From assembly GCA_030430565.1 (NCBI GenBank), contig JAUIKS010000006.1, positions 1 through 64,000 on the forward strand: DNA of 64,000 nucleotides, in the 5' to 3' direction. Position numbers and translations under genes: made by a program. This document shows positions 24,751-33,902 of this stretch, piece by piece. Below the pieces are notes generated by a model. It was not told the DNA's origin and did not search any database. It was given only the letters and a program-made list of their open reading frames with translations. The DNA comes from Polyangia bacterium (lineage in GTDB: Bacteria > Myxococcota_A > Polyangia > Nannocystales > Nannocystaceae). Each line of letters opens with the position of its first letter. Positions within the stretch are counted from its first letter, which is position 1.

Positions 24751-27642
24751 CTACGGGTGCTCGACGCGCTCCCAGCCGGACTCACCGCGCCGGAACTCGT
24801 AGGTCGGGAAGTAGTCGAGGTCGAGGCGCAGCGTCTGCAGCTGGCTCTTGCCCTCGAGGTCGAGGGTCTTGACGCGCAGCGAGGCGCGGTTCGGTCGCCC
24901 GCGCACCACCTCGAGGAAGGCGTCGAGATCGGGGGTCGGGCGACCGTCGACCTCGGTGATCATCCGCGCCGCTCGCATCTTCGAGCGGCTGGCCGGAGAG
25001 CCATACCAGTACAGCGAGATGTAGACGCCGGCGGGCGGGATCCCGCGCTGGATCATCACGGCGCGGTGCGGCGTCTGCAGCAGCGCGCCGGCCCAGTGGA
25101 GCACGCGATCGGTGCCCGCGCCCGGGATCGCGCGGGCGCGCACGGTGGTCTTCATCGGCTGTCCGTCGCGCAGCAGCTCGACCACGACCGGGCCGTTGGC
25201 GAGCGCGCGCTCGAGCTCGTGGAAGCGGGTCGCCGGCGCGCCGTCGACCGTCAGCACGATGTCGCCGGGGCGCCAGCCGTCGCCCTCGTCTTGCTCACAG
25301 CGCGCGCAGATCCGCGCGACCTGCAGCGCGTTGCGGGCGCCCTGGTCGTGGGCCTCGAGCTGACGCGCGTAGGCGTCGGGCAGGCCGTGGCGGCGGGCCT
25401 TGGCCAGCGAGACGTGGCGGAACTCGGCGCCGGTGTCGAGGAAGCGCGGGCGCGCGCCCTCGCGCAGCGCGGCCAGAACGTCGCGCAGCAGCGCCACCGG
25501 CGTGCCGTGCTCGGTGACGCGATGATCCTTGCCGACCTGGTACGAGAACGCGGACCACAACGCGACGGCCTCGCCGTCCCCGTTCGCCAGCAGCCCGCCG
25601 ATGGTCTTGACCGAGGACGAGATCGAGATCCGGTCGAGGTTGGCCTCGCGAAACCGCGGCGGCTGGGGCAGGGGGAGCTCGAGCGGCTCGATCGTCGTCA
25701 CGTCCGCGCTCTGCGTCAGGACCTGCTGGTTCTTCTTGAGCGCGACCAGCGTGACCGCGTCGCCGGCCTTGGCGGGCTCCGCCGCCAGCGGCAGCTCGGT
25801 CACCGGGGTCTCGCCGATCGCCGACGGGTCATAGCGGATCACCGCGAGGTTGTGCAGCGGGTGGACCATGACGATCTCGCCGGGCAGCTCGATCGAGCCG
25901 GCGAAGGTCAGGCGGACGTCGGCGAGGGTCAAGGGCACCGTGTTCTGGTCGCAGACCACGAGCCCGCGGCCGCGGTCGACGACGACGCCCGCGCCGCGAA
26001 ACCGGCTGCGGTGGATGCCGTCGAGCTTGAAGGGGAGGCGCACGTCGACGTAGACGAGCGCGCGCGCGAGCGCGGCGTGCTTGCTCGACGCGTCGCCCGG
26101 GTAGGTCGCCGACACGGGCTCGATCGGCGGCGCCTGCGGGGGCGGGGGCGACGGCGTCTTCGGCCATCGCCCGGTCTCCTCGTCACGCTCGGCGCGGTGC
26201 ATCTCGAACCACACGCGATCCATGGTGAACAGCGAGAGCCGCTCGCGCGCGGGCGCCTCGAGGCTGTAGGAGCGGGCCTTGACGGGCGCGCCCTGGGGGA
26301 TCGCCTCGAGCGCGCGCTGCATGCTGTCGAGCTCGGGCGTCGGCTGCCCGTCGATCGCGAGCACCACGGCGTCGCGCTCGAGATCGCAGCCCGTGAACAG
26401 GTAGCCGGTGTTGGCCACGTAGACGCCGCGCAGCGGGACGTCGTGGGCGCGCGCGCGCTGGTAGGAGAGGTCGTGCAGGATCGCGCCGCCCACGGAGAGG
26501 TAGGCGCGCGGCGTGATCGCGTGGAGGTCCGCGACGCGAGCCTCGACCTCGCCCGGTTTACCGCCGCGATCAAAGGTGATCGTGACCGACTCGCCGACGC
26601 GCTCGTCGAGCACCCCCTCGAGCGTGACGAAGTTGGTGATCGGCCGGCCGTTGACCGCGAGCAGCACGTCGCCGAGCTCGAGCTTGTTGTGCACGGGGCC
26701 GCCGGGGAGCAGCTTCGAGACCACCAAGAGCCCGGTCCCCGCCGGGTGCCGCGCGCGGGTCTCGGCCTCGCGCTCGGCCGTGAAGCCCAGCCGGCGCAGC
26801 TCATCAAACGGCGTGTACAGGAACGTCGCCATCAGCGTGCCGCGGGGGATCGGCGCGCCGCGCTGGAGGCACGAGAGCGCGCGCACCACTCGCTCGAGCG
26901 GCAAGAAGAAGCTCGACGCGGCCTGGGTGCGCGAGCCGGCGTTCAGCGCCACGACATCGCCGAGGCGATCGACCACGGGCGAGCCCGACGAGCCCCCCGA
27001 GGTGCTCGAGGCGGCCTGGATGTAGAACGTATTGAAGTCGTTATAGCGCCGCTGCCCGTAGTTGGGCGCGGGGCGATCGAGGCGCGCCAGGGTCCCCGCG
27101 AGGATCGAGAGCTTCTCGCCCGCGTCGTTGCCGACCACCCGGATCTCCGTGCCGACCCGCGCTTTCTCGGGGGTCAGGCGCAGCGCGGTGGGCTCCATAA
27201 AGCGCAGGCGCGCCGGGTCGAAGCGGAAGAAGCCGAAGTCGTGCACCGGGTCGCGGTAGACCGCGCGCAGGGGGACCTCTTCGTGGTTGAGGAACACGGC
27301 CTCCGCGACCGACGGTCCGCCGCGGACCACGTGGCGATTGGTCAGCATCAGCCCGCGCTCGCGGTCGACGACGAAGGCGGTCGCCTGCGCGGTCTCGTTC
27401 CACTCGGTGTCGAAGGGGCGCGTGCCGTCGATCCGGACCGAGACGACCGAACGTGCGACGCGCTCGAGGCACTGCTCCCAGCGCTCGATTCCGCGACTGT
27501 CATGGACATCGGCGACGTCGTGAACCTCGGGGATCCCCGCGGGGGTCTTGGGAGGTTGCGTAGGCGGCTGGTTCGGAGGTTGCTTCGGTGTCTGCTGCAA
27601 ATCCGGTCCTGGTACCCCCGCGCTGTCAGGGTCGGTCTCCAC
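24751..27642 (-). CDS. Nma111-like serine protease with duplicated protease-PDZ modules
   Basis: 963 residues matching the architecture of yeast Nma111/Ynm3 and bacterial relatives. The first trypsin-like domain has the complete triad: TNRHVV (His104), DFGFFRFD (Asp135) and GGSSGSPVV (Ser219). A PDZ domain follows, with KLELGDVLLAVNGRPI and further PDZ-like units. The second protease-like domain (from about 545) reads VVCDQNTVP at the His position and lacks an active Ser, so it is structural. A final PDZ has DGWRPGDIVLTVDG. There is no signal peptide; the N-terminus is Pro/Gln-rich, so a cytoplasmic site is predicted, unlike DegP. GTG 27642 is supported by GGAGG seven bases upstream. Confidence 0.88.
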   Translation of the reverse strand: METDPDSAGVPGPDLQQTPKQPPNQPPTQPPKTPAGIPEVHDVADVHDSRGIERWEQCLERVARSVVSVRIDGTRPFDTEWNETAQATAFVVDRERGLMLTNRHVVRGGPSVAEAVFLNHEEVPLRAVYRDPVHDFGFFRFDPARLRFMEPTALRLTPEKARVGTEIRVVGNDAGEKLSILAGTLARLDRPAPNYGQRRYNDFNTFYIQAASSTSGGSSGSPVVDRLGDVVALNAGSRTQAASSFFLPLERVVRALSCLQRGAPIPRGTLMATFLYTPFDELRRLGFTAEREAETRARHPAGTGLLVVSKLLPGGPVHNKLELGDVLLAVNGRPITNFVTLEGVLDERVGESVTITFDRGGKPGEVEARVADLHAITPRAYLSVGGAILHDLSYQRARAHDVPLRGVYVANTGYLFTGCDLERDAVVLAIDGQPTPELDSMQRALEAIPQGAPVKARSYSLEAPARERLSLFTMDRVWFEMHRAERDEETGRWPKTPSPPPPQAPPIEPVSATYPGDASSKHAALARALVYVDVRLPFKLDGIHRSRFRGAGVVVDRGRGLVVCDQNTVPLTLADVRLTFAGSIELPGEIVMVHPLHNLAVIRYDPSAIGETPVTELPLAAEPAKAGDAVTLVALKKNQQVLTQSADVTTIEPLELPLPQPPRFREANLDRISISSSVKTIGGLLANGDGEAVALWSAFSYQVGKDHRVTEHGTPVALLRDVLAALREGARPRFLDTGAEFRHVSLAKARRHGLPDAYARQLEAHDQGARNALQVARICARCEQDEGDGWRPGDIVLTVDGAPATRFHELERALANGPVVVELLRDGQPMKTTVRARAIPGAGTDRVLHWAGALLQTPHRAVMIQRGIPPAGVYISLYWYGSPASRSKMRAARMITEVDGRPTPDLDAFLEVVRGRPNRASLRVKTLDLEGKSQLQTLRLDLDYFPTYEFRRGESGWERVEHP

Positions 27643-27999
27643 GAGTTTCCTCCGGAAGAACGGACAAACCCTGTTTCGAGGATCCTGGATCGATCTTGCG
27701 ACGCCTGGCCCGGGAGCACAAGTAGCGATGTTCGGTGCGCCGCGCGATCGCGCGAATCCATCACGAACGCCGCGTCCTCATACGGAGAACGCGTGATTTC
27801 GCGTTCCGAGACGCCGACTCGACCGGTGCCGAGGGCCCGCGCGGGCGCGTCGAGCTCGGGAGTAAAAACTCGAAAAATCGCGGATTGCCTGGACGGATTC
27901 CCGTGGGCCCCAGGACGTGTATACACACGTTTTCGCGGTGCGCTCGTTTTGGGAAATTCCCTTGACGTACACGCAACTCCGGGAGACAACCAATCCGTC
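27643..27999. promoter_or_regulatory. Divergent intergenic region with two palindromes
   Basis: This 357 bp gap separates the leftward protease gene and a rightward lipoprotein gene. It contains the palindrome GTGTATACAC (27917-27926) and GGGAAATTCCC (27951-27961), the second directly followed by TTGACG (27962-27967), a possible -35 box. No clear -10 element is seen. The palindromes could be operator sites. Confidence 0.4.
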
Positions 28000-28512
28000 A
28001 TGGCTCGCCTTTCTCCTGTTCTCACCGTCTGCGCTGCGCTTGCTCTGCCCTTCGGATGTGGCGATAGCTCCGAGACTTCGTCGCTCTCCAATCCAACGGG
28101 TCCGACCAACGCGAGTAACAACACAACCGACGGGGACACCTCCGGCTCAACGGGGGCGGCCACGGAGGATGGCTCGAGCGGCGACGCGACAACGGCGGGT
28201 CCGGGCGACGGTGACGGAGATGGAGACGGCGACGGAGACGGCGACGGCGACGGAGACGGCGACGGCGACGGAGATGGCGACGGAGACGGCGACGGTGATG
28301 GCGACGGCGATGGCGACGGCGACGGCGACGGTGATCCGGGCTGCGGCGACGGCAACATCGATCCCAACGAGCAGTGCGACGGCGCGGATCTCGACGGTCT
28401 CACCTGCGCCACCCTGGGCTACGACGGCGGCTCGCTCGCCTGTGACCCGGTGACCTGCACCTTCGACACCTCGAGCTGTGAGACCGGCGGTCCGACCTCG
28501 GGCGGTGCGTAG
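28000..28512 (+). CDS. Lipoprotein with (Gly-Asp)n stalk and Cys-rich C-terminal domain
   Basis: 170 residues. A signal peptide ends LPFGC-G near residue 20, then comes a Ser/Thr/Asn spacer, then about 22 consecutive Gly-Asp pairs, then a small Cys-rich domain beginning CGDGNIDPNEQCDG and containing LTCATLGYDGG and CDPVTCTFDTSSC, a pattern seen in myxobacterial DUF4215-like modules. The acidic Gly-Asp stalk resembles calcium-binding linkers, though no EF-hand-like spacing is proven. ATG 28000 is fixed by the signal peptide; GGGAG lies 14 bases upstream. The next gene begins 34 bp downstream on the same strand. Confidence 0.85.
   Translation: MARLSPVLTVCAALALPFGCGDSSETSSLSNPTGPTNASNNTTDGDTSGSTGAATEDGSSGDATTAGPGDGDGDGDGDGDGDGDGDGDGDGDGDGDGDGDGDGDGDGDGDGDPGCGDGNIDPNEQCDGADLDGLTCATLGYDGGSLACDPVTCTFDTSSCETGGPTSGGA
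28204..28335 (+). repeat. Coding hexamer repeat (GGC GAC-type, 22 Gly-Asp pairs)
   Basis: A 132 bp run of GGN GAY codons encodes alternating Gly and Asp. Third positions vary (GGC, GGT, GGA; GAC, GAT), so it is an old or selected repeat rather than a fresh perfect expansion. Six-base units change length without a frameshift. Confidence 0.9.
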
Positions 28513-28546
28513 TCAGGGCGCCAGCTGTACGGATCGTGCGGCGGAC

Positions 28547-30202
28547 ATGAACCAAAGATGGGCGAGGGGGCGCGGCTTCCTCGCCCTGTTCATTGTCTGC
28601 GTCTCGATCTTTTTGTTCACCGCGCCGGGGCGGATCCAGTTCCCCGACGACGAGATCGTCTACCAGACCACCGCGTCGCTGTGCGAGCGGGGCACGCTGG
28701 CGATCGACGGGATCCCCAAGCGCACCGGCGAGCCGAAGGGGCGCCCGAAGGGGACGTTTGGCTGGGCGCCCGGCCCCGACGGTCGACGCTACGGCTTCTT
28801 CGGCCACGGGTTGTCCGTGGCGGCCATGCCGCTGTACGCGCTGGCGTGGCGCACCGAGCAGACGGTCCCGAAGACCTGGACGCACGCGGTCCGCTCGGAC
28901 CACTTCGTGTTTCACAAGCGGTCGCACAAGGCCGACTGGACGCGCCTGCTCGTCAGCCTCACCAACCCGCTGCTGACCGCGGCGGCCGCCTGCGCGCTCG
29001 CGCTCTGGCTCTCGCTGCTCGGCTTTGGTCGTCGCGCCGCGCTGGCGACCGGCGCCGTCTACGCCTTCGGCACGGTCGCCTGGGCGTACTCGCGGACCTT
29101 CCTCAGCGAGCCGCTGAGCGCCTTGCTGCTCTTGCTGACCGCCGCGGGGGTCGCCGCCTACCACCGCCGCCGCGCGCGACACGAGCGCGGGGCCGCGCGC
29201 GCGCTGTGGATCGCCGGCGCGCTCGCGGGGCTCTCCCTGCACGTCCACATCCTCAACGTCGTCGCGCTGCCCTGCTTCCTCGGCTACGCGCTCGCGCCCG
29301 CGCTGCGCGAGCGGGCCGGCGCGCGCGTCTGCGGTCGGTCGTGGGCGCTCGCGGGCGAGGACCGGCGCGCGCTGCTCGGCGCGCTCGCGCTCGCGCTCGC
29401 GGGCGTCGGCCTGCTGCTGCTCGGGCATTACCTGCGCTTTGGGTCACCCTTCGAAACCGGGCGCTTCGGACACTACAGCCGCTGGGTGTGGCCGTGGACC
29501 GGGCTCGTCGCCCAGCTGGTCGCGCCGGGCCGCAGCCTGTTTCTGTACGCGCCCGCCATCGTCGTCGGCCTGGTCGCGCTCCCGCGTGCGCGCGCGCGCC
29601 TGCCTGACGCGCTGTGGTTCGCGCTCGCGATGATCGCGATCCGCTGGATCTTCATCTCCTGCCGCAGCGACTGGTACGGCGGCTGGGCCGTGGGCCCGCG
29701 CTACCTCGTCCCGGTGATCCCCTTCGCGTTGCTCCCGCTCGCCCAGGCGCTCTCTGAGCTCCCGCGGGCCCGGGCCCGGCGACGCGTCTGGATCGGCGCG
29801 GGCCTGGCCGTGAGCGTGGCGGCGAGCGCCTATCTCGGCTTCTACTCGATCTTCGAGTGGATGTGGCGGGTCTCGCTCGACCCCGAGTTTAAGGCGATGG
29901 GCTTCATCGACGCCTCGCACTGGCGCGTGATGGCGAGCCCCTACGTCGGCTACGCGGGCCTCAAGCCCGACATGCTCTCGCTCGGCGCCCAGCGCCTCGC
30001 GGAGTTCGGGCACCCCAGCCTGCGGGTGGTCTTCATCGTCATCGCGGCGGTCGGCGTGCTCGCGCTCGCGGTCTTGCTGTGGGAGCTGGCGCGCGACGAC
30101 GACGCGTCGCCCTCCAAGGAGGCGGACGAGCTCGACGCCGAGGTGGACGACGAGACCTCCGAGACCTCCGAGACCTCCGGGAAGCGCGCCTCGTCGGAGT
30201 AG
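28547..30202 (+). CDS. Polytopic membrane glycosyltransferase, GT-C type (PMT-like)
   Basis: 551 residues with roughly eleven hydrophobic segments. The first extracytoplasmic loop has the acidic signature FPDDEIVY (Asp34, Asp35, Glu36), matching the Asp/Glu pair that binds the lipid-phosphate sugar donor in GT-C enzymes. A conserved YGGWAVGPRYLVPVIPF segment sits near residue 385, typical of uncharacterised PMT-like proteins. The C-terminus is a cytoplasmic acidic tail with repeated SET. It probably transfers a sugar from a polyprenyl-phosphate donor to an envelope acceptor; the acceptor is unknown. ATG 28547 gives an N-terminal Arg-rich cap before the first helix. Confidence 0.8.
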   Translation: MNQRWARGRGFLALFIVCVSIFLFTAPGRIQFPDDEIVYQTTASLCERGTLAIDGIPKRTGEPKGRPKGTFGWAPGPDGRRYGFFGHGLSVAAMPLYALAWRTEQTVPKTWTHAVRSDHFVFHKRSHKADWTRLLVSLTNPLLTAAAACALALWLSLLGFGRRAALATGAVYAFGTVAWAYSRTFLSEPLSALLLLLTAAGVAAYHRRRARHERGAARALWIAGALAGLSLHVHILNVVALPCFLGYALAPALRERAGARVCGRSWALAGEDRRALLGALALALAGVGLLLLGHYLRFGSPFETGRFGHYSRWVWPWTGLVAQLVAPGRSLFLYAPAIVVGLVALPRARARLPDALWFALAMIAIRWIFISCRSDWYGGWAVGPRYLVPVIPFALLPLAQALSELPRARARRRVWIGAGLAVSVAASAYLGFYSIFEWMWRVSLDPEFKAMGFIDASHWRVMASPYVGYAGLKPDMLSLGAQRLAEFGHPSLRVVFIVIAAVGVLALAVLLWELARDDDASPSKEADELDAEVDDETSETSETSGKRASSE

Positions 30203-30211
30203 CGCGCGGGC

Positions 30212-31918
30212 TCAGAGCCCGAAGCGCCCGACCCACGGGCGCGCGTACATCATGCCTGGGTGCGAGAGCTCGTCAGCGCCGATCGTCATCTCGCCGAAGA
30301 AGTAGCCGGCCATGTACAGCGCGTCGTCGCGCGTGACGAGCGGGCCGCCGAACTCGAACTCCGCGGGCGGCTCAGGGTCCTTTCCGCCGTAGCGCGCGCT
30401 CGCGACGTGCGCGCCCGAGTCGGCGCGCAGCCGGGCCCAGCAGAAGTCCGAGTTGCCCACGATCGAGAGCGTGTCGTCGACGTCGCCGAAGTTCGCCCCG
30501 ACGCGGCACATCGTCGACAGCAGCACGTGTCCGCGAGTCGCGTCGATGGTGATCGCGCCCGCGAGCTCATCGGTGTCGCCGCCGTAGGTGTCGCCCCAGC
30601 TCACGGTGCCGTCGCTGTTCAGCGCCAGCGCGAAGACGTCGTAGAGGCCGGCGCTCTCGAGCATGACGTCGGCGCTGGGCTGAATTGTCCCGTTGGTCGC
30701 GCCGATCACGTAGACGCGGTCGTCATCGCTGGCGAGCCCACTCATGAGGATGCTGCCGCCGCCGCCCGCCGCGATAGGGACGGCCCAGTCAGCCATACCG
30801 CCCGGGCCGACACGCGCGACGAAGCCGTCGTCGGTGCCCATATTGACGATCTTGGGCCCGCCCGGAAAGTCGAGCTGACTGGCGACGAGGCCGCCGACAT
30901 AGATGGTGTTGTCGGGCCCGGGCTGGGCGAACATGGCGCGATCGTGCCCGTTCGCGGCCCCTAGCCCCTGCGACCAGACGTGTCCGAAGGAGCTGTTGAA
31001 GCGGGCGATGAGCACGTTGTAGCTGCTGCCCAAGCCGGGCTCGAGCGCGAGCGGCCCACCGCCGAAGTCAGGCGCGTCCTGGTACATCCCGACGACGACC
31101 ACGTCGCCGTTGTCGAGCACCATGATGTCGTTCCCGTATTGGCCCTTGGGCGCGCCCCAGCCGAACAGCTCCTCCGCCGTCCCGTCGGGCTTAAACCGCG
31201 CGAGGAACAGGTCGGCCTCCTGCGGCTGACGCATGATCATCTCCTCGCCGAAGCTGATGTTAGCGAGAAACGCCCCGGTGGCGAGGATCGTGTCGTTGTC
31301 GGGGTCGATAGCGACCGCGCGGAGCTCGTCGTCCTCGCTGTCGCCGGCGTCGAGCGCCCACGCGACCGCCCCGTCGGGCGTGAACTTGATCAGGAAGATT
31401 CGCCGGTAGCTCGCCGCTTGCAGCTTGGTGTCCCCGATGTCGATGGAGCCGGTGAAGTGGCCCGCGACGATCGCCGCGCCGGTCCCGTCGATCGCAATGT
31501 CCTGTATCGTGACCTGGCTGTCCTCATCGCCGAGCGAGACGACCCAGTCCGGTGAGGGCAGGCAGGAGGGGTCTGAGGGGCACTCCGACTCGTTCCCCGT
31601 GGTCGCGCTCGTGGTCGCGTCCGTGTTCGTCTCGCCCGCCGTCGTCGTAGCGACGTCAGTCATGCTCGCCGCGGTCGCGCTCATGCTCGGATCGCTCGTG
31701 CTCGCGTCACCGCTCGCGCTGGTCTCGGTCGAGGCGTGACCGTCCGTGTTCGCCTCGCACAAGCCCGCGACGCACTGCTGACCGTCGTCGCACTCGCTCG
31801 CGCTGTTGCACGGGAGGCCCGCGGTGCCCGGCTGCTTCCAACACCCGGTCGCAGCGACGCCGAGCGGCAGGAGCATCAGGAGAGTCAGGCGCGGGAGCGA
31901 GCGACGCATCGTCTCCAT
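30212..31918 (-). CDS. Lipoprotein with SBBP-like beta-propeller repeats
   Basis: 568 residues. Lipobox VAATGC-W is followed by a small Cys cluster (CNSASECDDGQQCVAGLC) like those that open many myxobacterial surface proteins, then a Ser/Thr spacer. The body is built of blades of the form DIAIDGTGAAIVAGHFTG, LFLARFKPDG and VFALALNSDGTVSWGD, as in SBBP repeat proteins. It ends RPWVGRFGL. ATG 31918 is used; a longer frame to 32095 overlaps the ATPase gene and lacks a signal peptide. Its 3' end lies 9 bp from the convergent glycosyltransferase gene. Confidence 0.87.
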   Translation of the reverse strand: METMRRSLPRLTLLMLLPLGVAATGCWKQPGTAGLPCNSASECDDGQQCVAGLCEANTDGHASTETSASGDASTSDPSMSATAASMTDVATTTAGETNTDATTSATTGNESECPSDPSCLPSPDWVVSLGDEDSQVTIQDIAIDGTGAAIVAGHFTGSIDIGDTKLQAASYRRIFLIKFTPDGAVAWALDAGDSEDDELRAVAIDPDNDTILATGAFLANISFGEEMIMRQPQEADLFLARFKPDGTAEELFGWGAPKGQYGNDIMVLDNGDVVVVGMYQDAPDFGGGPLALEPGLGSSYNVLIARFNSSFGHVWSQGLGAANGHDRAMFAQPGPDNTIYVGGLVASQLDFPGGPKIVNMGTDDGFVARVGPGGMADWAVPIAAGGGGSILMSGLASDDDRVYVIGATNGTIQPSADVMLESAGLYDVFALALNSDGTVSWGDTYGGDTDELAGAITIDATRGHVLLSTMCRVGANFGDVDDTLSIVGNSDFCWARLRADSGAHVASARYGGKDPEPPAEFEFGGPLVTRDDALYMAGYFFGEMTIGADELSHPGMMYARPWVGRFGL

Positions 31919-31937
31919 GGTAGCCCGTCGCGCCGCG

Positions 31938-33902
31938 TCAGGCGCTCTCGTACTCGGCTTGGCGCCGCTTGAAGGCCTCGAGCCCTCCCTCCATGAGCCG
32001 CAGGATGTGCTGCTTCGCGCCGTGGACGTCGGCCGCCGCGAGCAGGCGCGAGCTGCGACCATCGGCCTCGAGCACGCAGACGTTCTCGGCGTCACCGAGG
32101 ACCGGGAGGTTGGGGTTGTGGGTGATGAACAGCAGCTGCCGGCGCCCCTTGATGTCGCGGACCTGCGGGACGATGGCGTCCGAGATGAAGCTGTTGTCGA
32201 GGTTGTCCTCGGGCTGATCGACGAGCAGCGGCGCCTCGCTCTCGAGCAGCAGGATCGGCAAGATCGCCGAGCTCTTCTGCCCCGTCGAGAGCTGGTGCGA
32301 GGGCCGCCAGGTGTCGCCGATCTTCAGCTCGATGCGCGGCGCGTCCTCGAGGTCGATGACATCGAGCGTGAACCGGCGCTCGGGCTCGCCGCGCAGCTGC
32401 TTGAACAGCGCCTCCGCGAAGTCGGGGGTGACCTCGGTGGTCCCGGCGAGGGCGTCGTGGTCGTCGCGGTCGCACAGCTCACCGAGGCGGGCCGGGCTGA
32501 CGAGCTTGATCAGCTTGTCGATGGGGGCGCGGTACTGTCGACCGGAGCGCTTCATGATCGAGACCAGGAATTCGCGGTAGGGCCCCCGCGCCGCGTCGGC
32601 CTTGACCTTGACGCGCACGCGCCCGCCGAGCCGCGTGCTCACCGTGTCGGCCGCCTTCGCGCGGGCGTCGTGGCGGCGCGTCCGCGCCGCCTGGAACGCG
32701 GCGCGCAGGTGCACGCGCTCGCGCTGCGCGGCCTCGAGATCGCGCTCGTAGGTGTCGAGATCCTGCTTGGCGCTCGAGAGCCGCACAACCTCGCGCGCGG
32801 CGGCGTCGCGGTCCTTGATGCGCGCGCTGTGGGCCTCCGCAGCCGCCATCAGCCGGCCGTACTCTTCTTCCTGGGGCTTGTGCGCGGTCACCAGCGCGGC
32901 GTCGACCTGCGAGACCTCCTGCTCGAGCTGAGCGAGGCGCTCGAGCACCGGCGAGAGCAGGATCTCGAGCTCGGTCTCGCGGCGCACGAGCGTGCGCGCG
33001 AGGCCGTTGAGCAGCTCGCCGTTGGGCCCCTCCTGCACCTCCTGGGGGATCCGGCCGGCGAGCTGACGGATCTGCTGCGGCAGCGTGGCCGCGATCTGCT
33101 CGCGCAGCTCGCTGACGACCTTGCGCGTGTGGTCGACGCAGCCGCGCTCTTTCTGACGCAGCGACCGGTTGTTGGAGGCGAGCTGCAGCCCCGGGGGCAC
33201 GCCCGCCGACTCGAGCGCCGCGTTGGCGGCCTCGAGCTTGCGCTCCCAGCTCGAGAGGTCGACGAGGCTCTGGCGCGCCGTCTCGATCCGCGCGCTCAGC
33301 TGGATCACCTGCTGCGCGTTCTCCTTGAGGCGCGCCGCCGCCTCCTGCACGTCGGTCGCGATCGCCTGCAGCGAGTGACTGCACAGGCGGTCGATGAGGT
33401 CGCGCTGGGCCTGCGGGCTCTTCGAGATGTCCTCGATCTGGTTGTGGCTGAACAGCGCCGCGTCGATCAGCACGCTCGACTTCAGGACCGCCGCGTCGAG
33501 CCGCTTGCCGCTCGCGTCCGTGACGACCGGCGGATCGCCGGCGGCGCGCCGGACGTTGTAGGTCAGGCCCTCGCGGCTCTCGACCTCGAGCTCGACGCAG
33601 CCGGTCTTGCCGAGGTTGGCCAGCAGCAGCGCGTGGAGCTGCTCGCGCTGGGCTTTCTCCGAGGACGTCTCTTGCCCGGGGATCTTGTTGAGCGCGTAGC
33701 GGATGAACTCGAGCACCGTGGTCTTGCCGCTGCCGCGCCCGCCGATGATGCAGTTCAGACCGTCGGTGAAGCGGACGTCCAGCTGATCGAGGAAGCCGCC
33801 GTAGACGCGCAGGCGCCGGAGCTTGTGGTGGCCCGGACCGGTCGCGTGCGCGGAATCGCCAGCGCTGGGGTCGACGGGGTGCGGGGTCGAGGTCGTGGAC
33901 AT
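31938..33902 (-). CDS. SMC/RecF-type AAA ATPase with coiled coil
   Basis: 654 residues. The N-terminal lobe has Walker A GGRGSGKTT (54-62), followed by FIRYALNKIPG and a Q-loop-like FSHNQIEDISKS. A long coiled coil with a central hinge-like break fills about 180-430. The C-terminal lobe has signature LSTGQKSS, Walker B LLVDQPEDNLDN and the His-switch FITHNPNLPV. The DQPEDNLDN box is shared with TrlF-like and RecF/Rad50-type ATPases. No nuclease or PHP domain is fused and no partner nuclease is adjacent. Roles could be DNA repair or defence. ATG 33902 has AGGAG about 11 bases upstream. Confidence 0.85.
   Translation of the reverse strand: MSTTSTPHPVDPSAGDSAHATGPGHHKLRRLRVYGGFLDQLDVRFTDGLNCIIGGRGSGKTTVLEFIRYALNKIPGQETSSEKAQREQLHALLLANLGKTGCVELEVESREGLTYNVRRAAGDPPVVTDASGKRLDAAVLKSSVLIDAALFSHNQIEDISKSPQAQRDLIDRLCSHSLQAIATDVQEAAARLKENAQQVIQLSARIETARQSLVDLSSWERKLEAANAALESAGVPPGLQLASNNRSLRQKERGCVDHTRKVVSELREQIAATLPQQIRQLAGRIPQEVQEGPNGELLNGLARTLVRRETELEILLSPVLERLAQLEQEVSQVDAALVTAHKPQEEEYGRLMAAAEAHSARIKDRDAAAREVVRLSSAKQDLDTYERDLEAAQRERVHLRAAFQAARTRRHDARAKAADTVSTRLGGRVRVKVKADAARGPYREFLVSIMKRSGRQYRAPIDKLIKLVSPARLGELCDRDDHDALAGTTEVTPDFAEALFKQLRGEPERRFTLDVIDLEDAPRIELKIGDTWRPSHQLSTGQKSSAILPILLLESEAPLLVDQPEDNLDNSFISDAIVPQVRDIKGRRQLLFITHNPNLPVLGDAENVCVLEADGRSSRLLAAADVHGAKQHILRLMEGGLEAFKRRQAEYESA

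Noticed and set aside
28204..28335. Gly-Asp coding repeat as a CRISPR or mobile-element end
   Set aside because: It is an in-frame codon repeat within a lipoprotein gene.
24757..28512. Very long plus-strand open frame opposite the double protease gene
   Set aside because: Its composition is that of an antisense shadow in GC-rich DNA; only the last 171 codons (from 28000) form a real lipoprotein gene.
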